Assembly (NCBI GenBank): GCA_947625285.1 | Contig: CANQNS010000003.1 | Coordinates: 62,001-126,000, forward strand | From: an uncultured Oscillospiraceae bacterium | GTDB taxonomy: Bacteria > Bacillota > Clostridia > Oscillospirales > Oscillospiraceae | DNA: 64,000 nt | Direction: 5' to 3' | In this document: piece by piece, positions 32,469 to 41,745 of the stretch | Position numbering within the stretch: position 1 is the first letter of the stretch | Layout of the letters: each line of letters opens with the position of its first letter | Position numbers and translations under genes: made by a program | The notes under the pieces: generated by a model | Told to the model about the DNA's origin: nothing | The model's input: the letters and a program-made list of their open reading frames with translations, nothing else | Database searches by the model: none

Positions 32469-34454
32469 TCAGTCCAATTCGCTCTGGCCGGTGTAGAGCA
32501 TATAGTACCGGCCCTGCTTATCCAGCAGCTCCTCATGGCTGCCCCGCTCCACGATCTGCCCCTGCTCGATGACAACGATGGCCTGGGCGTTGCGGACGGT
32601 GGAGAGCCTGTGGGCGATGACGAACACGGTCCGGCCCTCCATCAGCGCGTCCATGCCCCGGTCGATGAGCTTTTCCGTGCGGGTGTCGATGGAGCTGGTG
32701 GCCTCGTCCAGAATGAGCACCGGGTGCTTTGCCACGGCGGTGCGGGCGATGGCAAGCAGCTGCCGCTGGCCCTGGGACAGATTCTGGCCGTTGCCGGTGA
32801 TCATGGTTTGATAGCCGTCCGGCAGGCGGGTGATGAAGCCGTGGGCGTTGGCGGACTTGGCCGCGGCGATGCACTCCTCGTCCGTGGCGTCCAGCTTGCC
32901 GTAGCGGATGTTCTCCATGACCGTGCCGGTGAACAGGTTGGTATCCTGCAGCACGATGCCCATGCTCCGGCGCAGGCCGGCCTTTTTGATGTCCTTTACG
33001 TCGATGCCGTCAAAGAGGATGCGGCCGCTGTCGATCTCGTAAAAGCGGTTGATGAGGTTGGTGATGGTGGTCTTGCCCGCGCCGGTGGAGCCCACGAAGG
33101 CGATCTTCTGGCCCGGATCGGCCCAGACGGTGATGCCTTTCAGCACCGGCTTTTCCGGCACATAGGAGAACTGCACGTCCTCCAGCCGGACGCTGCCCCG
33201 GACCTCCCGGAACTCATATGTCCCGTCCGGCCGGGGCATCTTCCAGGCCCAGAAGCCGGTGCGCTCGCCGTGGCCGGTCTCGGTGAGGGTCCCGTCCGGG
33301 GCCCGGTCCACGGTGACAAGGGACACGGCACCGTCGTCCGGCTCCGGCTCATGGTCGATGATGGCGAAGATGCGCTCCGCGCCGGCGATGGCGGAAAACA
33401 GGTTGATGGCCTGGTTCGACATCATGTTGATGGGCATAGTCACCTGCCGGATGTAGTTGAGGTACACCCCCAGCGAGCCGATGGTGAAGCTGCCCGCCAC
33501 GGTCATGAAGCCCCCCAGCACGGCGGTGACCGCGTAGCAGATGTTCATGACGGCGTTCATGGTGGGGAAGATGATGCTGCCCAGGAAGTTGGCGAAGATG
33601 GCGTTTTCCCGGTACTCATCGTTGCACTGGTCGAAGCCGGCCTTGGCCCGCTCCTCGTAGTTGAAGGCCTTTACCACCTTCAGTCCGTCCAGCATCTCCT
33701 CGATGTAGCCGTTCAGCGCGCCCAGGGACGCCTGCTGCTTTTTGAAAAGGATGCGGGAGTACCGGCCGATGCCCCGGACCAGGCCGAAGGACAGAGCGAT
33801 AGTCAGCAGCGTGAGGCAGAAGAGCTTCCAGCTCAGGCTTATCATCAGCGCAACGGTGCCCACGAAGGTGATGATGCCGCTCAAAAACTGCACGATGCCC
33901 TGCTCCAGACACATCTGCACGTTGTCCGCGTCGTTGGAAAACCGGCTCATGAGCTCCCCGTGGGTGTGCTGGTCAAAGAAGCTGACGGGCAGGTCCTGCA
34001 GCGCGGAGAACAGGTCCCGGCGCAGGGCGTTGGTGGCCCACTGGGCCAGGGTCATGCAGGTGCGGGAGGTGAAATAGGTGGCTACCGCGCTGGCCAGGTA
34101 TATGCCGGCCAGTATGCCAAGCTGCCCGGCCAGGGCGGAGAAGTCCTTCTCGGGGCTTTTGATCAGCGGGACGATGTAGTCGTCTATGAGGGGCCGCAGA
34201 TAGTAACTGGCCGCCAGAGAACAGCCGGTGGACACCAGCATCAGCGCCAGCACCAGCACGAACAGGCCCTTGTTCCGGCCGGCGTAGCCCAGCACCCGGA
34301 CCAGGGTGCCCTTCACATCCTTGGGCCGGCGGAAATCCCGGCCGCCGCCGGGGCCGCCCCGGACGTCCTTATAGATCTTCTCGTCGTTCACGTCTACGCT
34401 GTCCACGGCGAGGCGTTCTTTCAGCTGGGCCCAGACGCTCTTTTTCTCAGCCAT
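32469..34454 (-). CDS. Heterodimeric ABC exporter subunit, catalytically complete half
   Basis: 661 residues: six-helix exporter domain (about 60-370) and ATPase domain (about 430-650). Walker A is GSTGAGKTT, the signature is NLSQGQRQ and Walker B is [12 protein letters not shown] with the catalytic Glu. It has a charged N-terminal extension (about 50 residues) and a roughly 50-residue insertion between the membrane and ATPase domains. Both are usual in the second subunit of BmrCD/YheHI-like exporters. It overlaps the partner gene by 8 nt. Drug or peptide export is likely; the substrate is unknown. Confidence 0.93.
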   Translation of the reverse strand: MAEKKSVWAQLKERLAVDSVDVNDEKIYKDVRGGPGGGRDFRRPKDVKGTLVRVLGYAGRNKGLFVLVLALMLVSTGCSLAASYYLRPLIDDYIVPLIKSPEKDFSALAGQLGILAGIYLASAVATYFTSRTCMTLAQWATNALRRDLFSALQDLPVSFFDQHTHGELMSRFSNDADNVQMCLEQGIVQFLSGIITFVGTVALMISLSWKLFCLTLLTIALSFGLVRGIGRYSRILFKKQQASLGALNGYIEEMLDGLKVVKAFNYEERAKAGFDQCNDEYRENAIFANFLGSIIFPTMNAVMNICYAVTAVLGGFMTVAGSFTIGSLGVYLNYIRQVTMPINMMSNQAINLFSAIAGAERIFAIIDHEPEPDDGAVSLVTVDRAPDGTLTETGHGERTGFWAWKMPRPDGTYEFREVRGSVRLEDVQFSYVPEKPVLKGITVWADPGQKIAFVGSTGAGKTTITNLINRFYEIDSGRILFDGIDVKDIKKAGLRRSMGIVLQDTNLFTGTVMENIRYGKLDATDEECIAAAKSANAHGFITRLPDGYQTMITGNGQNLSQGQRQLLAIARTAVAKHPVLILDEATSSIDTRTEKLIDRGMDALMEGRTVFVIAHRLSTVRNAQAIVVIEQGQIVERGSHEELLDKQGRYYMLYTGQSELD

Positions 34455-36192
34455 TGCTCAAAGCCTCCTCCACCTGCGAAGTGTAGATGTCCCGATAGAT
34501 GGGGCTGGTCTTCATGAGCTGGTCGTGGGTGCCTACGCTCTCCACGCGGCCCTCGTCCAGCACCACGATCTTGTCCGCGCTCACCACGGAGGAGATGCGC
34601 TGGGCGATGATGAACACGGTGGTGTCGGCCAGCTCACGGGAGAAGCTGGCCCGGATGCGGCCCTCCGTGTCGGAGTCCACCGCGCTGGTGCTGTCGTCCA
34701 AAATGAGGATGGCGGGTTTTTTCAGCATGGCGCGGGCGATGCACAGCCGCTGCTTCTGGCCGCCGGAGACATTGGAGCCGCCCTGCTGGATGTAGGTGTC
34801 CAGCCCGTCGGGCATCTGGCTGACGAAGTCCCAGGCCTGGGCGTTTTGCAGGGCGGCGATGATTTCCTGGTCCGTGGCGTCGGCCTTGCCCCAGGCGATG
34901 TTCTCCCGGATGGTGCCGGAGAACAGCACGTTATTTTGCAGCACCATGCCGATCCCGTCCCGCAGATCCTCGATGCGGTAGTCCCGCACGTCCACGCCGT
35001 CCACCAGCACCGCGCCCTCGGACACGTCGTAAAACCGGGGGATCAGATTCACCAGACTGCTCTTGCCGGAGCCGGTGCCGCCCACGATGGCGACCGTTTC
35101 CCCCGGCGCGGCGGAGAAGGTGACGTTTTTCAGCACCGACTCGCCGGTGCCGGCGCGCTTATAGCGAAAGGACACGTTGCGAAATTCCACGCTCCCCCGG
35201 TCCCGGGCGATGGTCCGGCTGGGGGCGTCGGGCTTGCTGACGATGTCCGGCTCCGCGTCCAGCACCTCCGCGATGCGCTTGCCGCAGGCCCGGGAGCGGG
35301 TGTACTGCATCAGCACCATGGAGAACATCATCACGCTCATCATGATCTGGTTCAGATAGCTGATGACCGCCAAAAGCTGGCCGGACTCGATGGTCCCCCG
35401 GGCCACCATCCGGCCTCCGAACCAGTAGATGCACAATGTTACCGCGTTCAGAACGATGGTGGCGAGCGGGCTCATGGCGATGATGACGCCCACGGCCTTC
35501 AAGTTGGCCCGGGTCAGCTCGTCGTTGGCCTTTTTGAATTTCTGCCGCTCATACCGCTGGCGGACGAAGGCCTTCACCACCCGAATGGCGATCAGGTTCT
35601 CCTGGATGTCCGCGTTCATGGCGTCCAGCTTCTGCTGGACGGTGAGGAACAGCTTATCCACCAGCGTCATGACCGTCACGACCCCGATGAACAGCACCGG
35701 CACCGCTATCATATAGATCAGGGCCAGCCGCCAGGAGTAGGTTATCACGATAGTCATAGCCACCAGCAGTTGGAAGGGGGCCTGGATGAAAGTGCGCAGC
35801 ATCATCTGCACCGCCGTCTGCAGCTGCCGCACGTCGCTGGTGGTGCGGGTGATGAGACTGGCGGTGGAGAACCGGTCGATGTCCGCGAAGGAGAACTCCT
35901 GGATGTGCCGGTACATGGCCTGGCGCAGATTGGAGCCGAAGCCGTTGGCGGCCCGGGAGGCGTTCCAGGTGCTGATGAAGCCCGATACCGCGCTGAGCAG
36001 GGCCAGCGCGGTCATGGCAAGGCCGCAGAGGACGATGTACCGCCGGTCGCCGGCGGCCACGCCCTTGTCCACGATGTTCGACATGAGCGTGGGCAGGGCC
36101 AGTGTCACCACTGTCTCCAGCAGAACGAAAATGGGGGTCAGGATCAGAGAATTCCTGTACCTGCCCCAATAGCCTGTCAGGATCTTACGCAT
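34447..36192 (-). CDS. Heterodimeric ABC exporter subunit with degenerate ATP site
   Basis: 581 residues: six-helix exporter domain (about 1-310) and ATPase (about 340-575). Walker A is GGTGSGKSS and the signature is NVSGGQKQR. Walker B reads [12 protein letters not shown], with Asp in place of the catalytic Glu, the mark of the non-hydrolysing site in heterodimeric exporters. Its partner, encoded next, keeps the Glu. The start at 36192 gives the usual N terminus (MRKILTGYW). In-frame methionines further upstream fall in the promoter/operator. A palindrome over the -10 suggests repressor control. Confidence 0.93.
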   Translation of the reverse strand: MRKILTGYWGRYRNSLILTPIFVLLETVVTLALPTLMSNIVDKGVAAGDRRYIVLCGLAMTALALLSAVSGFISTWNASRAANGFGSNLRQAMYRHIQEFSFADIDRFSTASLITRTTSDVRQLQTAVQMMLRTFIQAPFQLLVAMTIVITYSWRLALIYMIAVPVLFIGVVTVMTLVDKLFLTVQQKLDAMNADIQENLIAIRVVKAFVRQRYERQKFKKANDELTRANLKAVGVIIAMSPLATIVLNAVTLCIYWFGGRMVARGTIESGQLLAVISYLNQIMMSVMMFSMVLMQYTRSRACGKRIAEVLDAEPDIVSKPDAPSRTIARDRGSVEFRNVSFRYKRAGTGESVLKNVTFSAAPGETVAIVGGTGSGKSSLVNLIPRFYDVSEGAVLVDGVDVRDYRIEDLRDGIGMVLQNNVLFSGTIRENIAWGKADATDQEIIAALQNAQAWDFVSQMPDGLDTYIQQGGSNVSGGQKQRLCIARAMLKKPAILILDDSTSAVDSDTEGRIRASFSRELADTTVFIIAQRISSVVSADKIVVLDEGRVESVGTHDQLMKTSPIYRDIYTSQVEEALSNG

Positions 36193-36230
36193 GGGATGGG
36201 GTCTGCTCCTTTCAAAAACGCGCATAACAC

Positions 36231-36274
36231 AACATATTCTAAAGTATGTTACCAAATCCCGCCTGCAAAGTCAA
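36231..36274 (-). promoter_or_regulatory. Promoter and overlapping palindromic operator of the ABC exporter operon
   Basis: On the minus strand, TTGACT (36274-36269), 17-nt spacer, TAACAT (36251-36246). A near-perfect 20-bp palindrome (36231-36250, AACATA...TATGTT) covers the -10 and start site, as expected for a MarR-type repressor. Confidence 0.7.
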
Positions 36275-36308
36275 CATATTGGTGTGAACAGTGTGTAAAC
36301 ACTGGCAG

Positions 36309-36338
36309 TCATAGCCGGGGGGACAGGCCGCATAGACT
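36309..36338 (+). promoter_or_regulatory. Candidate sigma-E promoter of the spoIIIA operon
   Basis: TCATAGC (36309-36315), 15-nt spacer, CATAGACT (36331-36338). The -10 fits the sporulation sigma-E pattern CATAxAxT and the spacing is right. It lies 22 nt before spoIIIAA. Confidence 0.55.
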
Positions 36339-36360
36339 TGTCCCGTAAGGAGGCGGGAGC

Positions 36361-37242
36361 ATGGACGGATTTCAGGCGGCGGCGTCGCTGCTGCCGCCGT
36401 CGCTGCGGCGGGCGGCGGAGTCGCTGGACGCCGACAGCCGGGCGCTGTGCGAGGAGCTGCGCCTGCGCCGGGGCCGGACGCCCACGGCGCTCATCGGCGG
36501 CCGGGAGTACGGCCTGGGGACCGGCCCCTGCACGGAGCGGGACATCCGCTGCGTGCTGGAGGCGGCCTCCTCCGCCAGTCTGCACGCGGCGGACCAGCAG
36601 CTGCGCCGGGGCTTCCTCTCCGCGCCCGGCGGGGTCCGGGTGGGCGTCTGCGGCACGGCGGTGGCCGGCGGGGACGGCATGGCGGGGGTCCGGGACGTGT
36701 CCTCTTTATCCGTGCGCGTGCCCCGGGCCGTGCCCGGCTGCGCCGACGGCATATGGGCCCGGCTGACGGCGGGCGGGTTTTCCTCCACCATCATCATATC
36801 CCCGCCGGGGGCCGGCAAGACCACGCTGCTGCGGGAGCTGGTGCGGCTGCTGTCGACGGCGGGGACGCGGGTGGCGGTGGCGGACGAACGGGGGGAGATC
36901 GCGGACGCCTGGGGCGGGTCCCCCGGCTTTGACGTGGGCCCCTGCACGGATGTGCTGACCGGCGCGGAGAAGGCGCGGGCCGTGCCGCTGCTGGTGCGGG
37001 CCATGAACCCCCAGGTGGTGGCGGTGGACGAGATCGGCGGCCCCGCCGACGGGCGGGCCTTGCTGGAGGCGGCGGGCGGCGGCGTGGCGGTGCTGGCGAC
37101 GGCCCACGGGGCCCGGGGCCGGCGGGAGAGCGAAGTCGTCCGTAAGCTCATGGAGGCCGGGGCGTTTCGCCGGCTGGTGTGGATAGAGGACCGGGCCGGC
37201 ACGCGCCGGTATACGGTGGAGGCGGTGGAGCCGTGCGCGTAG
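36361..37242 (+). CDS. spoIIIAA: Stage III sporulation protein AA (ATPase)
   Basis: 293 residues. A secretion-type ATPase of the GspE/PilT superfamily that powers the SpoIIIA-SpoIIQ channel between mother cell and forespore. Walker A SPPGAGKTTLL is at about 143-153, the Asp-box region VAVADERGEIADAWGG follows, and Walker B-like VVAVDEIGGPAD is near 219-230. The ribosome site is TAAGGAGG. First gene of an eight-gene operon in the standard order. Confidence 0.95.
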   Translation: MDGFQAAASLLPPSLRRAAESLDADSRALCEELRLRRGRTPTALIGGREYGLGTGPCTERDIRCVLEAASSASLHAADQQLRRGFLSAPGGVRVGVCGTAVAGGDGMAGVRDVSSLSVRVPRAVPGCADGIWARLTAGGFSSTIIISPPGAGKTTLLRELVRLLSTAGTRVAVADERGEIADAWGGSPGFDVGPCTDVLTGAEKARAVPLLVRAMNPQVVAVDEIGGPADGRALLEAAGGGVAVLATAHGARGRRESEVVRKLMEAGAFRRLVWIEDRAGTRRYTVEAVEPCA

Positions 37243-37730
37243 CGGGAGCGGCGATACTGACGGCGGCGGGCCTGCTGGCCGGGCTGGCCGCGGTGGACGA
37301 TCTGCGGCGGCGGCGGACGCTCCGGGAGGGCCTGGCGCGGATGCTGACGCTGCTGGGCTTTGAGCTGGAGCGGTTCCGCACGCCTCTGCCGGCCCTGTTC
37401 GGCAAGCTGCCGGAGCAGCTGGAGGGCGAGGCGGCCGCGTTCTGCCGCCGGGTCCGGGACGGGCTCGCCCAGCTGGGGAGCCGGGAGATGGAGGATATCT
37501 GGCGGGAGGCTGTCGCGCCGCTGCCGGCGGAGGAGCGGCGCATCCTGACGCCCTTGGGCCAGGTGCTGGGCCGGTACGGGGCGGAGGAGCAGCTTGCGGC
37601 GGTGGACGCCTGCCGCGGGGAGATGGAACGGGCGCGGGACGAGACAGCGGCCGCGCTGCGGGAGCGGAGCCGGATGTACATAGGCGTCGGCGCCGCCGGC
37701 GCGGCGGTGTTGGCGGTGCTGCTGATGTGA
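37233..37730 (+). CDS. spoIIIAB: Stage III sporulation protein AB
   Basis: 165 residues, resembling type II secretion protein GspF. The N-terminal membrane helix (about 3-20) is followed by a coiled cytoplasmic domain (RRTLREGLARMLTLLGFELERFRTPLPALF) and a C-terminal helix (about 145-165). It probably couples the ATPase AA to the channel. The GTG at 37233 is chosen because it follows GGTGGAG and removes an unlikely Arg/Gly-rich extension; it overlaps spoIIIAA by 10 nt. Confidence 0.92.
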   Translation: MRVAGAAILTAAGLLAGLAAVDDLRRRRTLREGLARMLTLLGFELERFRTPLPALFGKLPEQLEGEAAAFCRRVRDGLAQLGSREMEDIWREAVAPLPAEERRILTPLGQVLGRYGAEEQLAAVDACRGEMERARDETAAALRERSRMYIGVGAAGAAVLAVLLM

Positions 37731-37744
37731 CCGAGGATGACAAG

Positions 37745-37942
37745 ATGGACGTTGATCTCATATTCCGAATAGCGGCGGTGGGCATCCTGGTGGCGGTGCT
37801 GAACCTGCTGCTGACCCGGTCCGGCCGGGACGAGCAGGCGCTCATGACTACCATCGCGGGACTGATCGTGGTGCTGGTGATCCTGGTCCAGCGGATCGCG
37901 GAGCTGTTCGACCTGATCCGGCGGCTGTTCGATCTGGGATGA
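37745..37942 (+). CDS. spoIIIAC: Stage III sporulation protein AC
   Basis: 65 residues, two membrane helices, starting MDVDLIFRIAAVGILVAVLN as in the family. It is a small membrane component of the feeding-tube channel. The ATG at 37745 gives the normal length; a GTG at 37727 overlapping the spoIIIAB stop would add six residues. Confidence 0.93.
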   Translation: MDVDLIFRIAAVGILVAVLNLLLTRSGRDEQALMTTIAGLIVVLVILVQRIAELFDLIRRLFDLG

Positions 37943-38325
37943 CGGTCCTGATCCAAGCGGCGGCCCTGGGCCTGGTGGGGGCGGTGGTGGGACTGCTGCT
38001 GAAGAAGAACGCCCCGGAGCTGGCGCTGGCTCTGAGCCTGGGCATATGCGTGCTGGCGGCGGGACTGGCCTCGGAGCTGTTCACCCAGCTGGGGGAGATC
38101 GTCGATCTGGCCCGGGAACAGACGGGCCTGAGCCCCGCCATCGTGAGCCCGGTGCTGAAATGCGTGGGCGTCGGCGTGGTGACGCGGCTGGCGGCGGATC
38201 TGTGCAAGGATGCGGGACAAAGCGCCGTGGCCTCGGCGGTGGAGCTTTGCGGCGCGGGATGCGCCATGGTGACGGCCCTGCCGCTGCTGCGGTCGCTCTT
38301 ACAGATGATCAGTGAGATATCATGA
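37939..38325 (+). CDS. spoIIIAD: Stage III sporulation protein AD
   Basis: 128 residues, about three to four membrane helices, with the conserved NAPELALALSLGICVL segment near 24-39 and CVGVGVVTRLAADLCKDAGQSAVASAVELCGA near 75-106. Related to SpoIIIAC and part of the same membrane platform. It overlaps AC and AE by 4 nt each (ATGA), so translation is coupled. Confidence 0.94.
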   Translation: MTVLIQAAALGLVGAVVGLLLKKNAPELALALSLGICVLAAGLASELFTQLGEIVDLAREQTGLSPAIVSPVLKCVGVGVVTRLAADLCKDAGQSAVASAVELCGAGCAMVTALPLLRSLLQMISEIS

Positions 38326-39392
38326 GGACTTTTCTGCTTTTTTTGCTGTGCTGCTCCATCCTGGCAACGCCCGCGCTGGCGGCGGAGACGGAGGACGTTG
38401 AAAACGCGCTGCCGGAGTCGGCCCGGGAGATACTGGGGGACGTGAAGGTGTCGGACATGACCTCCGGCGGTGCCTCCGTCTGGGATCGGATCGTGGGTTG
38501 GCTATTCTCGTCGCTGGGCGCGTATGTGTCCTCGGCGGCCCGGAGCGCGTGCGTGGCGCTGGCGGTGACGCTCCTGTGCTCCCTGGCGGGCGCGCTGGGG
38601 GAGAAGGGCAGGACCTGGCCGGTGGTGACGCTGGGGGGCGCGCTGGCTATCCTGGCCGCCTGCGCGGGGGATATGCGCTCGTTTCTGGGCCAGACCCGGA
38701 CGGCCCTTTTGGAGCTGCAGGATTTCTCCCGGGCCCTGCTGCCCACCATCGCCGCCTCCGCCGCGGCGGGGGGCCACGGGGCGGCGGCCGCCGCCCGGTA
38801 CGCGGCCTCGGCCCTTTTCATGGACATCCTCATGGCGGCGGGGGTGCAGGTGATCCTGCCGCTGATATACGCCTATGCCGCCGTCAGCACCGCCGGGGCG
38901 GCCCTGCCCGCCGGGTCCTTGGCGGGGCCGGTGAAGCTGACCGGCTGGGTATGCACCACGCTGCTGACCGCGCTGACTACCGTTTTCACCCTGGCTCTGA
39001 CGGTGACGGGGGCGGTGGCGGGCAGCGCGGACAAGGTGGCCGGGAGCCTTGCCAAGTCCGCCATCTCCGCGGCCCTGCCGGTGGTGGGCTCCATCCTGGC
39101 GGACGCGGCGGACACCTATGTGGCCGGAGCGGCCCTGCTCCGGGGCGCGGTGGGACTGTTCGGTCTGGCGGCGGTGCTGGGGGTGTGCGCGGGGCCGGTG
39201 CTGGGGCTGGGACTGCACTATTTGATGTATAAGGCGGCGGCCTGCGTGGCCGAGCCCTTCGCGGAGGGCCGGCTGGCGGGGCTGCTGGGCAACATCGGCA
39301 CGGCCTACGGCATGGCTCTGGGCCTGGTGGGCAGCGCGGGGACCATGCTCTTTATCTCGATCGTCATATCCGCGGAGGTGGTGGGAGGATGA
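38322..39392 (+). CDS. spoIIIAE: Stage III sporulation protein AE
   Basis: 356 residues, a polytopic membrane protein. The cleavable-type signal (residues 1-20, ATPALA) is followed by an exported segment and about seven hydrophobic helices. The family stretch AGVQVILPLIYAYAAVSTAGAALP is near 170-195. It is thought to form the transmembrane core of the SpoIIIA complex. Slightly shorter than the Bacillus protein. Confidence 0.93.
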   Translation: MRTFLLFLLCCSILATPALAAETEDVENALPESAREILGDVKVSDMTSGGASVWDRIVGWLFSSLGAYVSSAARSACVALAVTLLCSLAGALGEKGRTWPVVTLGGALAILAACAGDMRSFLGQTRTALLELQDFSRALLPTIAASAAAGGHGAAAAARYAASALFMDILMAAGVQVILPLIYAYAAVSTAGAALPAGSLAGPVKLTGWVCTTLLTALTTVFTLALTVTGAVAGSADKVAGSLAKSAISAALPVVGSILADAADTYVAGAALLRGAVGLFGLAAVLGVCAGPVLGLGLHYLMYKAAACVAEPFAEGRLAGLLGNIGTAYGMALGLVGSAGTMLFISIVISAEVVGG

Positions 39393-39859
39393 GACAGTGG
39401 ATCACAGGGGTGACGGCGGCGTCGCTGCTGGCGTCGATCGCCATGGCCCTGACGCCCAAAGGCCGGGTCCGGCAGGTGACGAGCCTGGTGTGCGGGCTCA
39501 TGTGCGCCCTGGCGGTGGCGGGGCCGCTGGTGAAGCTGGATTACAAGGCCCTGGCGTCGGGCGCGGCCCTTTACGCCCAGCGGGCCGAACAGGTGGCCGC
39601 CGACGCGCAGGAGGAGGCAAAAATGCTGGATCGGACATACATACAGGACAGGTGCCAGGCATATATATTAGCCAAAGCGGCCGAGGGAGGGCTCGACGTG
39701 GACGGCGTGCGCCTGCAGGCCCGGTGGGACGAGAGCGGCTGCGTCTGGTATCCCTGGTCCGTGGAGGTGGACGGGGATCGGGACCCGCGCCTGGCGGGCC
39801 TGATCGAATCGGAGCTGGGCATACCGCCCGAGAGGCAGAGCTGGCGGAACGATGGCTGA
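39389..39859 (+). CDS. spoIIIAF: Stage III sporulation protein AF
   Basis: 156 residues. Two N-terminal membrane helices (about 5-22 and 30-48, with the conserved PKGRVRQVTSLVCGL between) are followed by a mixed alpha/beta exported domain ending in PPERQSW. The domain is of the ring-building type. It overlaps the next gene by 8 nt. Confidence 0.92.
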   Translation: MRQWITGVTAASLLASIAMALTPKGRVRQVTSLVCGLMCALAVAGPLVKLDYKALASGAALYAQRAEQVAADAQEEAKMLDRTYIQDRCQAYILAKAAEGGLDVDGVRLQARWDESGCVWYPWSVEVDGDRDPRLAGLIESELGIPPERQSWRNDG

Positions 39860-40217
39860 GAGGAATAAGGCGCTTTTGGAGCGATTGGACCGCTGGAAGT
39901 ATGTGCTTTTGGTGGCCGCCGCGGGCCTGGCGCTGCTGCTGTGGCCCACCGGCCGGACAGACGGACCGGCAACGCTGACGGAGGGAACATCGTTCTCTGT
40001 GGAGGAGGAGCGGCTGGCGTCGCTTCTATCGGCAATGGAAGGGGTGGGGCGCGCACAGGTATTGCTTTCAGACAGCGGTGCGGCGGTGGTATGCCAGGGC
40101 GCGGACAGCGGGACCGCCCGGCTGGATATTACGGAGGCGATACGGCGTTATACCGGGCTGGGCGCCGACAGGATCGTGATTTTCAAAATGAATGAAAGCT
40201 GGAGGGAACAATCGTGA
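39852..40217 (+). CDS. spoIIIAG: Stage III sporulation protein AG (short form)
   Basis: 121 residues. One membrane helix (about 17-33) is followed by a ring-building domain: EEERLASLLSAMEGVGRAQVLL, then directly VVCQGADSGTARLDITEAIRRYTGLGADRIVIFKM. SpoIIIAG of Bacillus is about 229 residues and carries a long beta-triangle insertion between these two halves. Here that insertion is absent, leaving only the core fold. No frameshift is evident, and the neighbouring genes overlap normally. Confidence 0.93.
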   Translation: MAERNKALLERLDRWKYVLLVAAAGLALLLWPTGRTDGPATLTEGTSFSVEEERLASLLSAMEGVGRAQVLLSDSGAAVVCQGADSGTARLDITEAIRRYTGLGADRIVIFKMNESWREQS

Positions 40218-40774
40218 AAAGAAATCTCAAGCGTAACATCGTTGTGATCGCCGTGCTGGTGTTCGTGGGAGCGGCGGTGTACCTGAACTGGTCCTACAAC
40301 AGCCGCTGGGGCACGGCCGATTCCGCCATGGTGGCGGCGGAGGACGCGGCCATGCTGGCGGCCCAGGAGGAGTATCTGACCGCCTCCGCCAAGGAGACGG
40401 ACCAGAACGTGGAGGTGACCGCCTATTTCGACGAGGCCCGGCTCACCCGCCAGTCCTCCCGGGACGAGGCCCTGGACCTGCTGGAGCAGGCCTGCTCCGG
40501 CCAGGACGCCTCCCAGGACGTGATCGACGAGTCCATGCGTCAGATCAACGCCATGGCCAGCTGGAACCTGCAGGAGAACCTGCTGGAAAACCAGCTTCTG
40601 GCGAAAAACTTTGAAGACTGTGTGGTGTTTGTTTCCGATGAGGGCGTCACCGTGGCGGTGCCCGCGCCGGTGGAGGGCCTCACCGACACCCAGGTGGCCC
40701 AGATCACCGAGGCGGTGGTGTCCAACACCGACTATACGGCCCAGTCCCTCAATATCATCGAAGTCACCGAGTAA
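40214..40774 (+). CDS. spoIIIAH: Stage III sporulation protein AH
   Basis: 186 residues. The membrane helix (about 9-27, VVIAVLVFVGAAVYLNWSYN) is followed by an Ala/Glu-rich linker and a C-terminal ring-building domain (about 90-186). This domain binds forespore SpoIIQ (QNVEVTAYFDEARLTRQSSRDEALDLL; NFEDCVVFVSDEGVTVAVP). GTG start at 40214, overlapping the AG stop by 4 nt. Confidence 0.94.
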   Translation: MKRNLKRNIVVIAVLVFVGAAVYLNWSYNSRWGTADSAMVAAEDAAMLAAQEEYLTASAKETDQNVEVTAYFDEARLTRQSSRDEALDLLEQACSGQDASQDVIDESMRQINAMASWNLQENLLENQLLAKNFEDCVVFVSDEGVTVAVPAPVEGLTDTQVAQITEAVVSNTDYTAQSLNIIEVTE

Positions 40775-40802
40775 ACTGCCTCTTTTCTTTTTCGCGGCTG
40801 TG

Positions 40803-40811
40803 TGGTATAAT
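40803..40811 (+). promoter_or_regulatory. Extended -10 promoter of the asp23-nusB operon
   Basis: TGG-TATAAT (40803-40811), with a poor T-rich -35. It separates the vegetative genes from the sporulation operon. Confidence 0.65.
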
Positions 40812-40842
40812 GCTCTCAACCGTGGATTTGGAGGGTAGGGCG

Positions 40843-41202
40843 ATGGCCGAGAATTATATCGTCAAAAAGGAAGAAAAGGGTACGGTCAACATCTCCGAGG
40901 ATGTGATCGCCTTTATGGTGGGCGCCGCCGTCAACGAGGTGGAGGGCGTGGCCGGGCTTGGCAGCCCCAATACCTCGGAGCTGGTGGAGATATTTGGCCG
41001 GAAAAACCCCGTGAAGGGCCTGAAGATCCGCTTCATCGACGAGAAGATCACCATCGACGTGCTCATCGTGGTGAAGTCCTCCGGCAGCATAACCGACACG
41101 GCCCTGCACGTGCAGGACGCGGTCTGCAGCGAGGTGGAGTCCGTCACCGGCATGGACACGGTGGTGAACGTCCACGTAACGGGCATTTCCTTCGACAAAT
41201 AA
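40843..41202 (+). CDS. Asp23/Gls24 (YqhY-type) envelope stress protein
   Basis: 119 residues with the DUF322 core: GTVNISEDVIAFMVGAAVNEVEGVAGL, then VKGLKIRFIDEKITIDVLIVV and VNVHVTGISFD. YqhY homologues sit before nusB in many Firmicutes, and in Bacillus the protein affects acetyl-CoA carboxylase activity. The accBC genes that usually precede it are not here. The ATG at 40843 follows TTGGAGGGT. Confidence 0.9.
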   Translation: MAENYIVKKEEKGTVNISEDVIAFMVGAAVNEVEGVAGLGSPNTSELVEIFGRKNPVKGLKIRFIDEKITIDVLIVVKSSGSITDTALHVQDAVCSEVESVTGMDTVVNVHVTGISFDK

Positions 41203-41220
41203 ACGACCAGCATCACCATT

Positions 41221-41242
41221 GGAGCCCCCGCGCCGGGGCTCC
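41221..41242 (+). terminator. Hairpin between asp23 and nusB
   Basis: An 8-bp GC stem (41221-41228 with 41235-41242) is followed by TTATTG. It is probably a weak or partial terminator. Confidence 0.5.
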
Positions 41243-41262
41243 TTATTGTATTTGGAGGCGTT

Positions 41263-41745
41263 ATGACCAGAACAGCAGCCAGAGAGATCGCCATCCAGCT
41301 GGGCTTTTCCGTGGCCGGGACCGGCCAGGACCCGGCGGCGGCGGTAGAGGCCTTTTTTGAGCCGGAGCACTATGCCACGCTGAAGGCGGAGGGGGACCTG
41401 TACGGGGAGAGACCCTCCAAGCGGGATATGGACTTCATCCGCCGGAGCGTGACCGGCGTGGCGGAGCATAAAGAGGAGCTGGACGGGCTCATCGGCCGCT
41501 ACGCCAAAGGCTGGCGCACCGAGCGCATCAGCCGCAGCGCGGCGGCCATACTGCGCCAGGCCATGTTCGAGATCCTGTACCTGCCCGACGTGCCGGACGC
41601 CGCCGCCATGGACGAGGCGGTGGAGCTTGCCAAGGGCTATGAGGACCCGGACGTGGTGGCCTTCATCAACGGCGTGCTGGGTGGCTTTTACCGGGCCGAG
41701 GTCGCCGGGGGACCGGACGGACAGAAGGATGAGAGCGATGGCTGA
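41263..41745 (+). CDS. nusB: Transcription antitermination factor NusB
   Basis: 160 residues of all-helical NusB fold. TRTAAREIAIQLGFS is followed by a charged loop and the conserved RISRSAAAILRQAMFEILYLPDVPDAAAMDEAVELAKGYEDPDVVAFINGVLGGF (about 87-142). It acts with NusE in rRNA antitermination. The TTTGGAGG site precedes the ATG, and the stop overlaps xseA by 8 nt. Confidence 0.95.
   Translation: MTRTAAREIAIQLGFSVAGTGQDPAAAVEAFFEPEHYATLKAEGDLYGERPSKRDMDFIRRSVTGVAEHKEELDGLIGRYAKGWRTERISRSAAAILRQAMFEILYLPDVPDAAAMDEAVELAKGYEDPDVVAFINGVLGGFYRAEVAGGPDGQKDESDG

Noticed and set aside
34447-36255. Longer start for the first ABC exporter subunit
   Set aside because: The extra N-terminal codons run through the operator and -10 box, so the start at 36192 is preferred.
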